Shown here: in pieces, positions 18,340 through 27,093 of the stretch
Layout of the letters: every line of letters begins with the position of its first letter
Position numbering within the stretch: position 1 is the stretch's first letter
Origin: Paraburkholderia sp. BCC1886
GTDB taxonomy: Bacteria; Pseudomonadota; Gammaproteobacteria; Burkholderiales; Burkholderiaceae
Reading direction: 5' to 3'
Length of the DNA: 64,000 nucleotides
Assembly: GCF_900996245.1 (NCBI RefSeq)
Contig: NZ_CAAJGK010000118.1
Span: 124,001 to 188,000 of the forward strand
The notes under the pieces: generated by a model
The model's input: the letters and a program-made list of their open reading frames with translations, nothing else
Told to the model about the DNA's origin: nothing
Database searches by the model: none
Made by a program: the position numbers and the translations under genes

Positions 18340-18659
18340 GCGAGATACCCAGGACGCAGCGGTTGGAAGAATGTGAGAAGGCTCAAGAGAATGGCGACAG
18401 ATGCGCTCAGCGTTGCGTCCCCGAATTCTAGAACACCGCAGAAACGGCGTGCGCGGAAAAAACCGAAGCTATTGTTCGAAATTTTTGGACTGAGCGCACA
18501 CTGCAGCAAAGCCGCACAGGCGTGAATCGCGCGTCGCGCCGCCCGCCGCGATGCGTGATTCTCATGCATGGCGCCCGGTGACGAAGCCGGAACCTCGCCT
18601 AGCCACACCAGGCTAATCTTTGTATGATGCGTGCCAACATATTGGGTGCCGAATAAGAG
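18340..18659. other. Divergent intergenic region between the ATPase regulator and the tetR-like gene
   Basis: 320 bases separating two divergent regulator genes. The rightmost part carries the TetR promoter and operator listed at 18600-18628. The rest shows an AT-rich patch (about 18465-18490) but no ORF or hairpin I would defend. Confidence 0.5.
18600..18628 (+). promoter_or_regulatory. Predicted sigma70 promoter with overlapping inverted repeat, upstream of tetR-like gene
   Basis: A -35-like TAGCCA (18600-18605) and -10-like TATGAT (18623-18628) with 17 bases between them, and a leader of about 25 bases before the ATG at 18660. The inverted repeat TAGCC-N6-GGCTA (18600-18615) covers the -35 box, the usual arrangement for TetR autorepression. 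Confidence 0.5.
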
Positions 18660-19379
18660 ATGCCGAGAAAAGTACGGTCGGTCGAAACAGCGTCGCAGAG
18701 CGAGGCGCAAGAGCACGATAAGCCCGTTACGCGCAGGCTCGCGCCTGAAGTACGGGAGCGTCAGATCGTTCTGAAGGCCATCGATCATTTCGCCACCCAT
18801 GGCTTTTCCGGGAGCACCCGCGAACTGGCGCGCCAACTCGGTGTAACGCAACCGCTTCTGTACCGCTACTTTCCGAGCAAGGAAGCTTTGATCGACCGCG
18901 TTTACGAAGAAGTCTACCGATGGGACTCCAGCTGGGAGCACCTGATCAAGGACCGCTCCATCCCTGTCCAGGATCGCATGGTCAGTTTCTACTCGTCGTA
19001 TTCGGAAGTGATCCTGCGGCGCGAATGGATCCGGATTTTTATCTTCGCTGGCTTGACGCGGGAAGGCATCAACTCCAAATATTTGACACGACTGCGTGAG
19101 CGCGTGTTTCTGCCGGTGATGGCGGAAATCCGCGCAGCCTACGACCTGCCCGCGCCCGCCGGTGCGAAACAACGCGAAGTCGATCTGGAACTGATCTGGA
19201 GTCTGCACGCAAGCATCTTCTATCTCGGCGTGCGTAAGTGGATCTACGGCCTGCCGGTCACGGATAACATCGAAGACCACATTGCCCGTCAGGTCGACGC
19301 TTTCCTCAACGGCGTGCCTGCCGCGCTGGCCCATGCGTCGAAAGAATTTGCGCGCGCCAAAGTCATTTCCAAAACCTGA
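18660..19379 (+). CDS. TetR/AcrR family transcriptional regulator
   Basis: A 239-aa repressor-type regulator. After a 30-residue polar N-terminal tail comes the TetR helix-turn-helix (about 37-80: RQIVLKAIDHFATHGFSG, STRELARQLGVTQPLLYRYF, PSKEALIDRVYEEVY). The helical ligand-binding domain follows to the C-terminus. Recognition-helix residues LLYRYF are typical. The only purine-rich sequence before the start, AATAAGAG, is very close to the ATG, so initiation may be weak. It is co-directional with and upstream of the VOC/monooxygenase operon. The inverted repeats before its own gene and before that operon suggest it represses both. Confidence 0.9.
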   Translation: MPRKVRSVETASQSEAQEHDKPVTRRLAPEVRERQIVLKAIDHFATHGFSGSTRELARQLGVTQPLLYRYFPSKEALIDRVYEEVYRWDSSWEHLIKDRSIPVQDRMVSFYSSYSEVILRREWIRIFIFAGLTREGINSKYLTRLRERVFLPVMAEIRAAYDLPAPAGAKQREVDLELIWSLHASIFYLGVRKWIYGLPVTDNIEDHIARQVDAFLNGVPAALAHASKEFARAKVISKT

Positions 19380-19569
19380 ATGCAGTCCTTCGCAGGCACC
19401 GCTTAGGGATGCGCAGCGGGCGCAACGCCCCCCTTCGCGACACGTTACGCAGCCGCGGCCAGCAGCGCGCTGACCATCCATTCTCACGTTCATCGCATCA
19501 CTCCTACTGCCTCCGTACTACAGGGTAAACACCAGCGATACGCGGCTTTCTCCCGCTCACGCATTCGCC

Positions 19570-19606
19570 TACAATTTATCCAACGATCACTAATCGATCG
19601 ATAAAT
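19570..19606 (+). promoter_or_regulatory. Predicted promoter/operator before the VOC-monooxygenase operon
   Basis: TACAAT at 19570-19575 could serve as a -10 box, although no good -35 is present. A 7-base perfect inverted repeat ATTTATC (19574-19580) / GATAAAT (19600-19606) covers the expected start site, with ATCGATCGAT inside it. This placement suits a repressor, most simply the upstream TetR protein. AGGAG lies at 19615-19619 before the ATG at 19626. Confidence 0.4.
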
Positions 19607-19625
19607 AGCATAGCAGGAGTCAAAG

Positions 19626-20117
19626 ATGCCCGTTACAAAACTTGCCCACTACTCGATTCGCACCACCGACCTCGAGCAATCCTGCCGCTTCTACGAACGG
19701 ATTTTGGGTTTTACGCGGGGCTACCGCCCGCCCTTCGATTTTCCGGGTGCCTGGCTCTACAAAGGCGGCGATGAAACCGACTTCGGCACGGTACACATAA
19801 TCGGTACGGATCCGAACAACCCTGCCGGACTCACTGCGTATCTCGGCGATAAGAGCTTGCCCACGAGCGGCACCGGCACGGTCGACCACATCGCATTCCT
19901 CGCGACGGGCGTCGACGCAATGTGGGAAACGTTAAAGGCCGAAGGCATCGCCTGGCGCGACCGCACGGTGCCGAGCCTCGGCTTGCATCAGGTGTTTATC
20001 GAAGACCCCTCTGGCGTGACCATCGAACTCAATTTCCCCGCCGAAGAAATCGGACGCCTGACCGAAGCGCAAGCCGCCATCGCACAACCCGCGGTCGGCG
20101 CAGGAGAATCAGCATGA
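19626..20117 (+). CDS. VOC superfamily protein (glyoxalase / extradiol dioxygenase-like)
   Basis: A 163-aa single-module vicinal-oxygen-chelate protein. It begins KLAHYSIRTTDLEQSCRFYE, where the first metal-ligand His of the fold is expected, and carries TVDHIAFLATGVDAMWETLK and FIEDPSGVTIELNFP, giving a second His and the C-terminal Glu ligand. Members include glyoxalases, dioxygenases and isomerases; the size is that of a lactoylglutathione lyase-like or small ring-cleavage enzyme. It is the first gene of the catabolic operon and its stop overlaps the next start as ATGA. By context it could act on the product of the FAD monooxygenase; the exact reaction is not determinable here. Confidence 0.82.
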   Translation: MPVTKLAHYSIRTTDLEQSCRFYERILGFTRGYRPPFDFPGAWLYKGGDETDFGTVHIIGTDPNNPAGLTAYLGDKSLPTSGTGTVDHIAFLATGVDAMWETLKAEGIAWRDRTVPSLGLHQVFIEDPSGVTIELNFPAEEIGRLTEAQAAIAQPAVGAGESA

Positions 20118-21337
20118 GCCAATCCTTTGTAAGTAAGCGCGCGATCATTGTCGGCGGCTCGCTAGGCGGCCTGTTCGCAGCCAACCTGCTGGTGCGCAAC
20201 GGCTGGAACGTCGACGTATTCGAACGTGTACCGGATGAGCTGGCAGGGCGCGGCGCCGGTATTGTCACGCACCCCGAACTATTCGACGTGCTCGCGGCAG
20301 CCGGTATCGAATATGACGAATCGATCGGCGTCAAGGTGCAATCGCGCGTTACGTTCGCGCAGAACGGCGAGGTGCTGTCCGAACGCGCTCTACCGCAAAC
20401 GCTCACCGCGTGGGGCAAGATGTACCACGTCCTGCGTGCTGCGCTGCCCGATATTCACTACCACGCCGGCGGCACGGTTGCCACGGTGCAGGACGGCCCG
20501 GACCAGGCGGTAGTGACGCTCGGCAATGGCACGGTGCTGCATGCAGATCTCGTGATTGCGGCAGACGGCTTCAAGTCCGCGATTCGCGAGCGTTTTCTGC
20601 CCGATGTCCGGCTTCAATACGCCGGTTATGTCGCATGGCGCGGTCTCGTCGACGAAGCATCGTTGACCCGCGAAACCCGCGACGCCCTGTTCGAAAAATT
20701 CGCATTCTGCCTGCCGCCGCGCGAGCAGATTCTCGGCTATCCGGTTGCGGGCCAAGGCAATAGCACGACGCCTGGCGAGCGTCGCTACAACTTCGTCTGG
20801 TATCGCGCCACCAGCGAAGACATCCAGTTGCCGAACCTGCTCACCGATGCGGCCGGCAAGCGATGGGAAGGGGGCATTCCCCCCACACTGATTCGCGAGG
20901 ACGTGCTCGCCGACATGGAAAACGCAGCGCTCACGCTGCTCGCTCCGCAATTCAGCGAAGTTGTGACCAAAGCCACGCAGCCGCTTTTCCAGCCCATCTT
21001 CGATCTCGAAGTACCACAGATGGCGTTCGGCCGCATTGCCTTGCTCGGTGATGCAGCTTTCGTCGCGCGTCCGCATTGCGGCATGGGCGTGACCAAGGCG
21101 GCCAGCGACGCCATGGCATTAGTCAAGGCGCTCAACGCACACGGCGGCGTACAGGACGCACTCGCGGACTACAGCAACGAGCGCACCCAGGCGGGCGCCG
21201 CAATCGTCCAGCACGCACGGCACCTCGGCGCGTACATGCAGGCGCAATTGAAGAACGAAGTCGACCGTGAAATGGCCGAGCGCTATCGCACGCCGGACGC
21301 CGTCATGCGTGAAACCGCAGTACCGGCCCGCTTCTGA
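20114..21337 (+). CDS. FAD-dependent aromatic monooxygenase (DHPH/UbiH-like)
   Basis: Class A flavoprotein hydroxylase of 407 aa that would insert one O atom into an aromatic or heteroaromatic ring using NAD(P)H. The N-terminal dinucleotide fold is IIVGGSLGGLFAANLLVRNG, followed by FERVPDELAGRGAGIV. The LVIAADGFKSAIRERF motif (DG motif) and ALLGDAAFVARPHCGMGVTK (GD motif) are present. GYVAWRGLVDE is characteristic of the 2,6-dihydroxypyridine 3-hydroxylase branch. AGGAG precedes the ATG, which overlaps the VOC stop. A paralogue with the same signatures lies at 43062-44210. The substrate is inferred only to be a hydroxylated (hetero)aromatic. Confidence 0.88.
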   Translation: MSQSFVSKRAIIVGGSLGGLFAANLLVRNGWNVDVFERVPDELAGRGAGIVTHPELFDVLAAAGIEYDESIGVKVQSRVTFAQNGEVLSERALPQTLTAWGKMYHVLRAALPDIHYHAGGTVATVQDGPDQAVVTLGNGTVLHADLVIAADGFKSAIRERFLPDVRLQYAGYVAWRGLVDEASLTRETRDALFEKFAFCLPPREQILGYPVAGQGNSTTPGERRYNFVWYRATSEDIQLPNLLTDAAGKRWEGGIPPTLIREDVLADMENAALTLLAPQFSEVVTKATQPLFQPIFDLEVPQMAFGRIALLGDAAFVARPHCGMGVTKAASDAMALVKALNAHGGVQDALADYSNERTQAGAAIVQHARHLGAYMQAQLKNEVDREMAERYRTPDAVMRETAVPARF

Positions 21338-21424
21338 CATTCAGTGCGGTGACGGCAGATCCGATCGGTCGTTGCAGCACCAGAGTTGCAACATCAAAGA
21401 GAAGTCGTTTCAAAAGGAGACAAA

Positions 21425-21787
21425 GTGGAACATGCTGCCCCAACCTGTTCGATGAGCGCGCAGTACGCCGCCACCGAAGCGCCGCCTGCGGCGAATCCGC
21501 TGCTCGACGATCCGCGCTTTCGCGCGCTCGTGCGTAAGCGGCGCACCTTCTCGTGGACCCTCACCATCCTGATGCTGGCGGTGTACTTCGCCTTCATCCT
21601 CACGCTCGCTTTCGCGCCGGCGCTGCTGGGCCGGCCGATTGTCGAAGGTTATCCCGCGACATGGGGGATTCCCGTCGGCTTCGGCATGTTCGTCTTTACC
21701 TTCGTGCTGGTCGCCGTTTATGTGACGCGCGCCAACACCTTTCATGACCGTACAGTCAATGAAATCCGGCAAGGAGTGCGGCAATGA
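21425..21787 (+). CDS. DUF485 membrane protein
   Basis: A 120-aa small membrane protein of the DUF485 (YjcH-like) family. It has PLLDDPRFRALVRKRRTFSWTLTILML at the start of the domain, two membrane helices (about 38-60 and 78-100), and VYVTRANTFHDRTVNEI at the C-terminus. I place the start at the GTG at 21425, which has AAAGGAGA 5 bases upstream; an in-frame ATG at 21386 has no such site. DUF485 proteins are encoded directly before solute:sodium symporters of the ActP group and are presumed accessory subunits. Here too the stop overlaps the symporter start as ATGA. Confidence 0.88.
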   Translation: MEHAAPTCSMSAQYAATEAPPAANPLLDDPRFRALVRKRRTFSWTLTILMLAVYFAFILTLAFAPALLGRPIVEGYPATWGIPVGFGMFVFTFVLVAVYVTRANTFHDRTVNEIRQGVRQ

Positions 21788-23463
21788 AACGTCTTTCTCT
21801 CTCGCGCAGTCGGCTTGTCAGGGTCATGTCCGTCGGGGCTTGCTGCACCCTCGCCGCATTGCCGGCGGCCGCCGCCGAAGCCGCAACCGCAACCGCAGCG
21901 CCGACGCACGCGCACAACCCGGTCGCGATCAGCATGTTTCTGCTGTTCGTCGCGTCGACGCTGTTCATTACGCGCTGGGCGGCGAAGAAGAACCATAGTG
22001 TGTCCGACCATTACGCGGCGGGCGGCAAGATCACCGCTTTCCAGAACGGTTGGGCCATCGCGGGCGACTACATGTCCGCCGCATCCCTGCTCGGCATTTC
22101 CGCGCTTGTCTTCACGAGTGGATATGACGGCCTGATCTATTCGATCGGTTTTCTCGCCAGCTGGCCGATCATTCTCTTTCTGATCGCTGAGCCACTGCGC
22201 AATCTGGGCCGCTATACGCTCGCCGACGTCGTCTCGTATCGGCTGCAACAACGTCCGGTTCGCGCCTTTGCCGCGTCGAGCTCGATTGTGATCGTGCTGC
22301 TTTATCTGGTGTCGCAGATGGTCGGCGCCGGCAAGCTCGTTGAATTGCTGTTCGGCTTCAACTACACGGCAGCCGTGCTGATGGTCGGCGTGTTGATGGT
22401 GGTGTACGTGTTTTTCGGCGGCATGCTTGCTACGACGTGGATACAGATCATCAAGGCAGCACTTCTGCTGGCGGGCGCCGCATTCATGGCTTTCATGGTG
22501 ATGAGCCGCTTTGGCTTCAGCATGAATGCGCTGTTTTCACAGGCCATCCTCGCCCACCCGAAACACGCGGCGATCATGAGCCCCGGCGGTCTCGTGTCTG
22601 ATCCGGTTTCCGCTGTGTCGCTCGGTCTTGCGTTGATCTTCGGCACGGCGGGCCTGCCGCACATCCTGATGCGCTTCTTTACGGTGAGCGACGCCAAAGC
22701 CGCCCGCAAAAGTATTCTGTACGCGACGGGCATTGTCGGGATTGGTTACGCGTTGATCATCATCATCGGCTTTGGCACGATTGCGCTGGTGGCGACCGAT
22801 CCGCAATATCACACCGCCTCGGGTGCGGTGCTCGGCGGCGTAAATATGGTGGCGATTCATCTGGCGCATGCAGTGGGCGGGAACGTCTTTCTCGGCTTCA
22901 TCTGCGCAGTTGCGTTCTCGACGATTCTCGCTGTGGTCGCGGGTCTGACGCTCGCCGGATCCTCAGCGGTGTCGCACGACCTGTACGCGAATGTGATTCG
23001 CCGCGGCGCCGCGACGGACCGTGAGGAAATGCGGGTCTCGCGCATCACCACGCTGGTGCTCGGCGTGCTCGCGATCCTGCTGGGCATCGCGTTTGAAAAG
23101 CAGAACATCGCGTTCATCGTGAGCCTGACCTTCTCGATCGCGGCCAGTTCGAATTTTCCGGTACTGCTGCTCTCGATCTACTGGCGCGGACTGACCACGC
23201 GCGGCGCGGTGATCGGAGGCTCACTCGGCTTGATCTCAGCCGTCGCCTTGACGATCCTCAGCCCGACCGTCTGGGTCCAGGTCCTCGGTCACGCGCACGC
23301 GATCTATCCGTACGAATATCCCGCGTTGTTCTCGATGATCGTTGCGTTCGCCGGCGTGGTGTTTTTCTCGGTCACGGACACATCGACGCGCGCTGCGCGC
23401 GAACGCGCGCTGTACGGCAACCAGCTCGTCGACTGCGAGCTCGGCATGGTCAAGCACGGCTAA
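21784..23463 (+). CDS. Solute:sodium symporter, ActP-like (monocarboxylate/acetate permease family)
   Basis: Inner-membrane Na+-coupled symporter of 559 aa with an N-terminal signal-like segment and about 13 membrane helices. ActP-type signatures include VSDHYAAGGKITAFQNGWAI, AGDYMSAASLLGISALVFTSG and LPHILMRFFTVSDAKAARKS. E. coli ActP carries acetate and glycolate. Because this copy sits inside a monooxygenase/amidohydrolase operon, it more likely imports the operon's substrate or a short carboxylate product. Tandem overlap with DUF485 supports co-translation. Confidence 0.9.
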   Translation: MKRLSLSRSRLVRVMSVGACCTLAALPAAAAEAATATAAPTHAHNPVAISMFLLFVASTLFITRWAAKKNHSVSDHYAAGGKITAFQNGWAIAGDYMSAASLLGISALVFTSGYDGLIYSIGFLASWPIILFLIAEPLRNLGRYTLADVVSYRLQQRPVRAFAASSSIVIVLLYLVSQMVGAGKLVELLFGFNYTAAVLMVGVLMVVYVFFGGMLATTWIQIIKAALLLAGAAFMAFMVMSRFGFSMNALFSQAILAHPKHAAIMSPGGLVSDPVSAVSLGLALIFGTAGLPHILMRFFTVSDAKAARKSILYATGIVGIGYALIIIIGFGTIALVATDPQYHTASGAVLGGVNMVAIHLAHAVGGNVFLGFICAVAFSTILAVVAGLTLAGSSAVSHDLYANVIRRGAATDREEMRVSRITTLVLGVLAILLGIAFEKQNIAFIVSLTFSIAASSNFPVLLLSIYWRGLTTRGAVIGGSLGLISAVALTILSPTVWVQVLGHAHAIYPYEYPALFSMIVAFAGVVFFSVTDTSTRAARERALYGNQLVDCELGMVKHG

Positions 23464-23464
23464 C

Positions 23465-23484
23465 GTCGGCTTCCCGAAGCCGAC
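23465..23484 (+). other. Hairpin in the symporter-amidohydrolase gap
   Basis: Perfect 9-base complementary arms GTCGGCTTC / GAAGCCGAC directly after the symporter stop, with no T-run following. Probably an RNA-stabilising or partial attenuation hairpin inside the operon rather than a true terminator. Confidence 0.45.
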
Positions 23485-23512
23485 ACTCAATACCTACAAG
23501 GGAGACTGACTC

Positions 23513-24628
23513 ATGGATTGCAGCTGTTGTATTTCACCGAAACGCCGCCGCGTACTCGGTACACTGGCCGCGCTGGCCGGGGGCCTCGCCTCGGGCGTGT
23601 CCGCCACCGCAAGCCAAACGAATACTGCCGCTGGCGTTGCAGGCAAAAGCCGCTCGATCGATATTCACGCGCACTACTACCCCGAAAGCTATTGCGAGCT
23701 GGTGGGCAGCGAAGGTGCGAAATTCGGTGGCAAATTCACCTGCGACGCCACGAGCTTCAGCTTCCAGACACCTGCAGGTGGCCTCGGGCCGCTGCCGCTC
23801 AAGTTCATCAGGATCGACGAGCGGCTCGCCGACATGGACGCGTCCGGCGTCGACATGCAGGCGTTGTCGTTGAGCGTGCCGATGGCCTACTGGGCCGACC
23901 GCGCCTTTAACGCAAAACTCGCGAAAACGTGGAATGCGTCGGCGTCCGCGATACATGTGCAGTATCCGGACCGCTTCGTCGTGCTGGCCACGCTGCCAAT
24001 GCTGAATCCGCACGATGCAATCGACGAGCTCGAACGTGCATCCGAGTTACCCGGCGTACGTGGCGTCTACATGGGCACCAACGTCAACAACCGCGACCTC
24101 GACGACCCGCTGTTCGAGCCGGTTTTTGCACGCATCGAGCAACTGGACCTGCCGGTGTTTCTGCATCCGCAGCAAACGGTCGGCGGTGCGCGCCTCGGCG
24201 ACTACTACCTGAGTAACCTGCTGGGCAATCCGTTCGACACCGCGATTGCAGGCTCCCACCTGATACTCGGCGGCGTGATGGACCGGCATCCAAAGCTGAA
24301 CATCACGTTGCCGCACGCGGGCGGCGCGTTGCCGATCCTGATGGGCCGCATCGACGCGGGCTGGACGGTGCGGCCCGAAACACGCAGGCTGGCGCAAAAA
24401 CCGAGCAGCTATTTGCGCCGTTTCAACTACGATACGGTCTCGCATTCCGGTCCCGTGCTCGAATTCCTGATCCAGAACGTCGGCATCGACCGCCTCGTAC
24501 TGGGCAGCGACTACTGCTTCGACATGGGCTACGAGCAGCCAGTCACGTACCTCGATCGACTCGACCTTCCGTCCGAACAGAAGAATCTGATTCTCGGCGG
24601 CAACGCGGCGCACCTGCTGAAAATCTAA
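23513..24628 (+). CDS. ACMSD-type amidohydrolase (decarboxylase/hydrolase) with export-like leader
   Basis: Metal-dependent TIM-barrel enzyme of 371 aa in the amidohydrolase_2/ACMSD group, which includes aminocarboxymuconate-semialdehyde and gamma-resorcylate decarboxylases. Visible ligands are His52 and His54 (SIDIHAHYYP), the His of LPVFLHPQ, the His of ITLPHAGGALP and the Asp of LVLGSDYCFD. Unusually, the N-terminus starts MDCSCCISPKRRRVLGTLAA and then a hydrophobic alanine-rich stretch to about residue 35, which resembles a twin-arginine leader. The gene closes the operon 49 bases after the symporter, with GGGAG before the start. A decarboxylation step of the pathway is likely; its location (cytosol or periplasm) is open. 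Confidence 0.87.
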   Translation: MDCSCCISPKRRRVLGTLAALAGGLASGVSATASQTNTAAGVAGKSRSIDIHAHYYPESYCELVGSEGAKFGGKFTCDATSFSFQTPAGGLGPLPLKFIRIDERLADMDASGVDMQALSLSVPMAYWADRAFNAKLAKTWNASASAIHVQYPDRFVVLATLPMLNPHDAIDELERASELPGVRGVYMGTNVNNRDLDDPLFEPVFARIEQLDLPVFLHPQQTVGGARLGDYYLSNLLGNPFDTAIAGSHLILGGVMDRHPKLNITLPHAGGALPILMGRIDAGWTVRPETRRLAQKPSSYLRRFNYDTVSHSGPVLEFLIQNVGIDRLVLGSDYCFDMGYEQPVTYLDRLDLPSEQKNLILGGNAAHLLKI

Positions 24629-25028
24629 CGCGAGCCTGGCCGCGCTCGTCATGGCGGGCATCTGCTCGATCACGAATGCAAGAATCACTGCCGCGGCATT
24701 CGCCGGGGTCGTGGTTCGCACGCGTGGGTTTCGCTATACGTCAACCCGGCTCCCGTCATCTGATGGGAGATCCTGTACGACACCATGTTGGGTGGCGTCG
24801 CGTGCACGCTGTGGCCGCAGACGACCTCGGGTGCATCGAAAGCCGCCGGCGCCGTGCGCCGTCCTCCTGCCAGCTTCTGGCAATTCCTATACGCGCGGAT
24901 GAGAAGCGTGAATCCATGGGTGACTACGCGAGCCCAATGTAGGGATAGCGCCTGGCCGCGGCGAATCGTATTGTTTCCCCATCGGGCAAGACATGTCGTC
25001 GGAATCAAAACAGGAGGTCGCAGCGGCT
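24629..25028. other. Intergenic region before the lysR-like gene
   Basis: About 400 bases without a convincing gene; overlapping frames are arginine-rich shadows. It contains the third paired-box element (24897-24944). AGGAGG at about 25012-25017 marks the start of the LysR gene. No terminator for the preceding operon was seen. Confidence 0.5.
24897..24944 (+). promoter_or_regulatory. Paired-box element, copy 2 (upstream of lysR-like gene)
   Basis: GGATGAG at 24897-24903 and ATGTAGGG at 24937-24944, with 33 bases between them. Spacing and orientation relative to the gene match copies 1 and 3. The distal box keeps 5 of 7 bases. ATGTAGGGATA is shared exactly with the copy upstream of the hydrolase gene. 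The near box is 84 bases before the LysR ATG at 25029. Confidence 0.5.
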
Positions 25029-25991
25029 ATGGACAGGATCTTCAGCATGCGCGTGTTTTCGCGGGTCGCGGAAACCGGCAATTTCAGCGCAGTCGCCAAA
25101 CATATGGAATGCAGCGCCGGCAATATTTCGCGAGCGGTGGTGTCGCTGGAAGAGCACCTTCACACGCGCCTGTTGCAACGGACCACGCGCAGCGTATCGC
25201 TCACCGAGTGCGGCGAGCGATACTACCAGCGCTGCAAGAAGATCCTGGCCGACATCGACGACGCCGACGCCGAAGCGAGCGAAGCGCATACACTGCCGCG
25301 CGGCAAATTACGCGTCCACGCGGTACCCGACATCGGCCTGAAACAGCTGACGTCCACCATCGTCGAATACCGGCACGCCTTTCCCTCCGTGTCGGTCGAT
25401 CTGAAACTGCTGCCGAATATGGCGAATCTGATCGAAGACGAGTTCGACGTCTCGATCGTATCCGCTTCGTCGCTGCCGGACTCGGGCAACGTGAGCCGGC
25501 TGATCGGCCGGTGCGAACGCATCCTCGTCGCCGCACCGGACTACCTCATGCGGCACCCGATCCGCACCGTCGCTGATATGCCCAACCACACCCTGATGCA
25601 GACCAGTTCGTCCTTCGAACCGCCTGCGGAATGGCCCTCCGGATATGCCCGGCATGGCGTAGACGAGGCGGAGCAGGCCGGGCACTTCGTCGTCAACAAT
25701 ATGCAGGCACTACGGGTCGCCCTGCTGGCGGGCGCGGGCGTGGGTGCCGTGCCGACGTATTCCGTTATAGAAGAACTCAAGGAAGGCAAGCTGGTTCAAC
25801 TGTTTCCGGAGTACCCGCTTCAAGCCACCAATGTGTTCGTGGTGTACCCGTCGCGCCACTTCATCGATGCGAAGATAAGGACGTTCGTTGAATTTCTCGT
25901 AGTGGCGCTCAAACAGAAAATTGACTTTAGCATTGCAAATCTGGCACCGATAGCTGTGCGCATACCTGCTCAACCGGCGCTTCAGCCTTGA
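25029..25991 (+). CDS. LysR family transcriptional regulator
   Basis: A 320-aa LysR-type regulator. The N-terminal winged helix-turn-helix (about 1-60) reads MDRIFSMRVFSRVAETGNFS, AVAKHMECSAGNISRAVVSL and RLLQRTTRSVSLTE. The co-inducer-binding domain follows (about 90-300) with RGKLRVHAVPDIGLKQL and the late VVNNMQALRVALLAGAGVGA. I use the ATG at 25029 because AGGAGG lies 11 bases upstream; an ATG at 24993 would add 12 residues and has no ribosome site. It is co-directional with the preceding amidohydrolase operon and may control it, although such regulators are more often divergent. Confidence 0.9.
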   Translation: MDRIFSMRVFSRVAETGNFSAVAKHMECSAGNISRAVVSLEEHLHTRLLQRTTRSVSLTECGERYYQRCKKILADIDDADAEASEAHTLPRGKLRVHAVPDIGLKQLTSTIVEYRHAFPSVSVDLKLLPNMANLIEDEFDVSIVSASSLPDSGNVSRLIGRCERILVAAPDYLMRHPIRTVADMPNHTLMQTSSSFEPPAEWPSGYARHGVDEAEQAGHFVVNNMQALRVALLAGAGVGAVPTYSVIEELKEGKLVQLFPEYPLQATNVFVVYPSRHFIDAKIRTFVEFLVVALKQKIDFSIANLAPIAVRIPAQPALQP

Positions 25992-26178
25992 GGGCCGAGA
26001 CTCTCTGAAAATCGCCCGGGCGGTTTATCGATCATAACGTTCGAACCTGAAAAAAAATTAATATCCCTTGTAAATAATTTCCGAGATAATCGCGCTATTC
26101 TGCGGGTTATTACCATCTCTTGATTTTGGCAAGGCGAACGGGCTCGACAATGTAGCGCGACGACAGAGGTGACGGCTT

Positions 26179-27093
26179 ATGTTCAACCATACAGAAATTT
26201 CGGCCAGCACGGCTGCCAGAAAGAAAGACTCGCTAGGATGTCTTTCAAATCAGTTACATAAGGACCTCGAACTCGAAGCAGGTGATTTCACGTTTTATCG
26301 CAAGTGCCGCCGCGAGGAAAAGACCAACGAAGTCGTCATGCCCGCCTCCGATCGCGGCTTCCTGATCGGTGTGTCGCTCACCGCTGGACACCGCCGGCGC
26401 ATCGTCTCGGGCAGCCGCTCCGCATTGCACGACTTCGAAAAAGACTCTGTCTACATCCGCAATTTCGACGAGGACTACCGTGCTGATCTGCACGGATCAT
26501 TCGATTTCGTACTGGTGGAGTTTTCGCGCGCGTTCATCGTGAACACCGGCTATGAACGAAACGGCTCGAGCATCAACGGTTTTTCTACGCGCCCCGGCCA
26601 TAAGGACGCCATCTTCGGCCATCTCGCGCAGGTGCTCGCCCTCACACTCGACCGGCAAAGCGAAGCCAGCCCGCTTTTCATCGAACAGATCGGTGTGACC
26701 ATCGGCACCCATCTCGTCGACCGGTACGGCAGCGGTCCGGTTCAGCCGGCCAAACCGGACCGGCGGCTCTCGAGCCTGCACGAGGCGCGCGCGAAAGATA
26801 TGTTGCTAGCGAAGACACCCGGCAACGTGTCGCTCGAAGAGATCGCCGGCGCCTGCAATCTGTCGCGCAGCTACTTTATTCGCGCCTTCCGCGAAACCAC
26901 TCAGCGCACGCCGCATCAGTGGTTGCTGGAGCAGCGCATCGAACGCGCGCGCCATCTGCTGCGCGGCTCCGATTCGTCGTTGTCGGAGATCGCAATAGCA
27001 TGCGGCTTCGCCGATCAAAGCCATTTCACGCGAACCTTCTCGCAATTGGTCGGCACGTCCCCGGGCAAGTGGCGCCGGCAAGGCGGCAATTGA
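26179..27093 (+). CDS. AraC family transcriptional regulator (AraC-binding-like N-terminal domain)
   Basis: A 304-aa regulator of the group with an AraC_binding_2-type N-terminal domain (about 25-190; GDFTFYRKCRREEKTNEVV, RDFDEDYRADLHGSFDFVL-like core). A C-terminal double helix-turn-helix spans about 200-300. HTH segments are VSLEEIAGACNLSRSYFIRA and LSEIAIACGFADQSHFTRTF, ending GTSPGKWRRQ. The upstream 187 bases are AT-rich for this genome. It is followed by the second winged-helix/ATPase regulator 206 bases downstream. No effector can be assigned. Confidence 0.88.
   Translation: MFNHTEISASTAARKKDSLGCLSNQLHKDLELEAGDFTFYRKCRREEKTNEVVMPASDRGFLIGVSLTAGHRRRIVSGSRSALHDFEKDSVYIRNFDEDYRADLHGSFDFVLVEFSRAFIVNTGYERNGSSINGFSTRPGHKDAIFGHLAQVLALTLDRQSEASPLFIEQIGVTIGTHLVDRYGSGPVQPAKPDRRLSSLHEARAKDMLLAKTPGNVSLEEIAGACNLSRSYFIRAFRETTQRTPHQWLLEQRIERARHLLRGSDSSLSEIAIACGFADQSHFTRTFSQLVGTSPGKWRRQGGN

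Noticed and set aside
18336..19493. Long minus-strand open frame opposite the tetR-like gene
   Set aside because: It is antisense to a clear TetR protein and its translation shows no domain. High-GC codon bias of the sense gene explains it.
23465..23484. True terminator after the symporter gene
   Set aside because: The hairpin is strong, but there is no T-run and the amidohydrolase follows with its own ribosome site in the same operon.
26150..26158. Fifth paired-box copy (ATGTAGCG) before the araC-like gene at 26179
   Set aside because: The near box is imperfect and no ATATGAG-like box is present 33 bases upstream.
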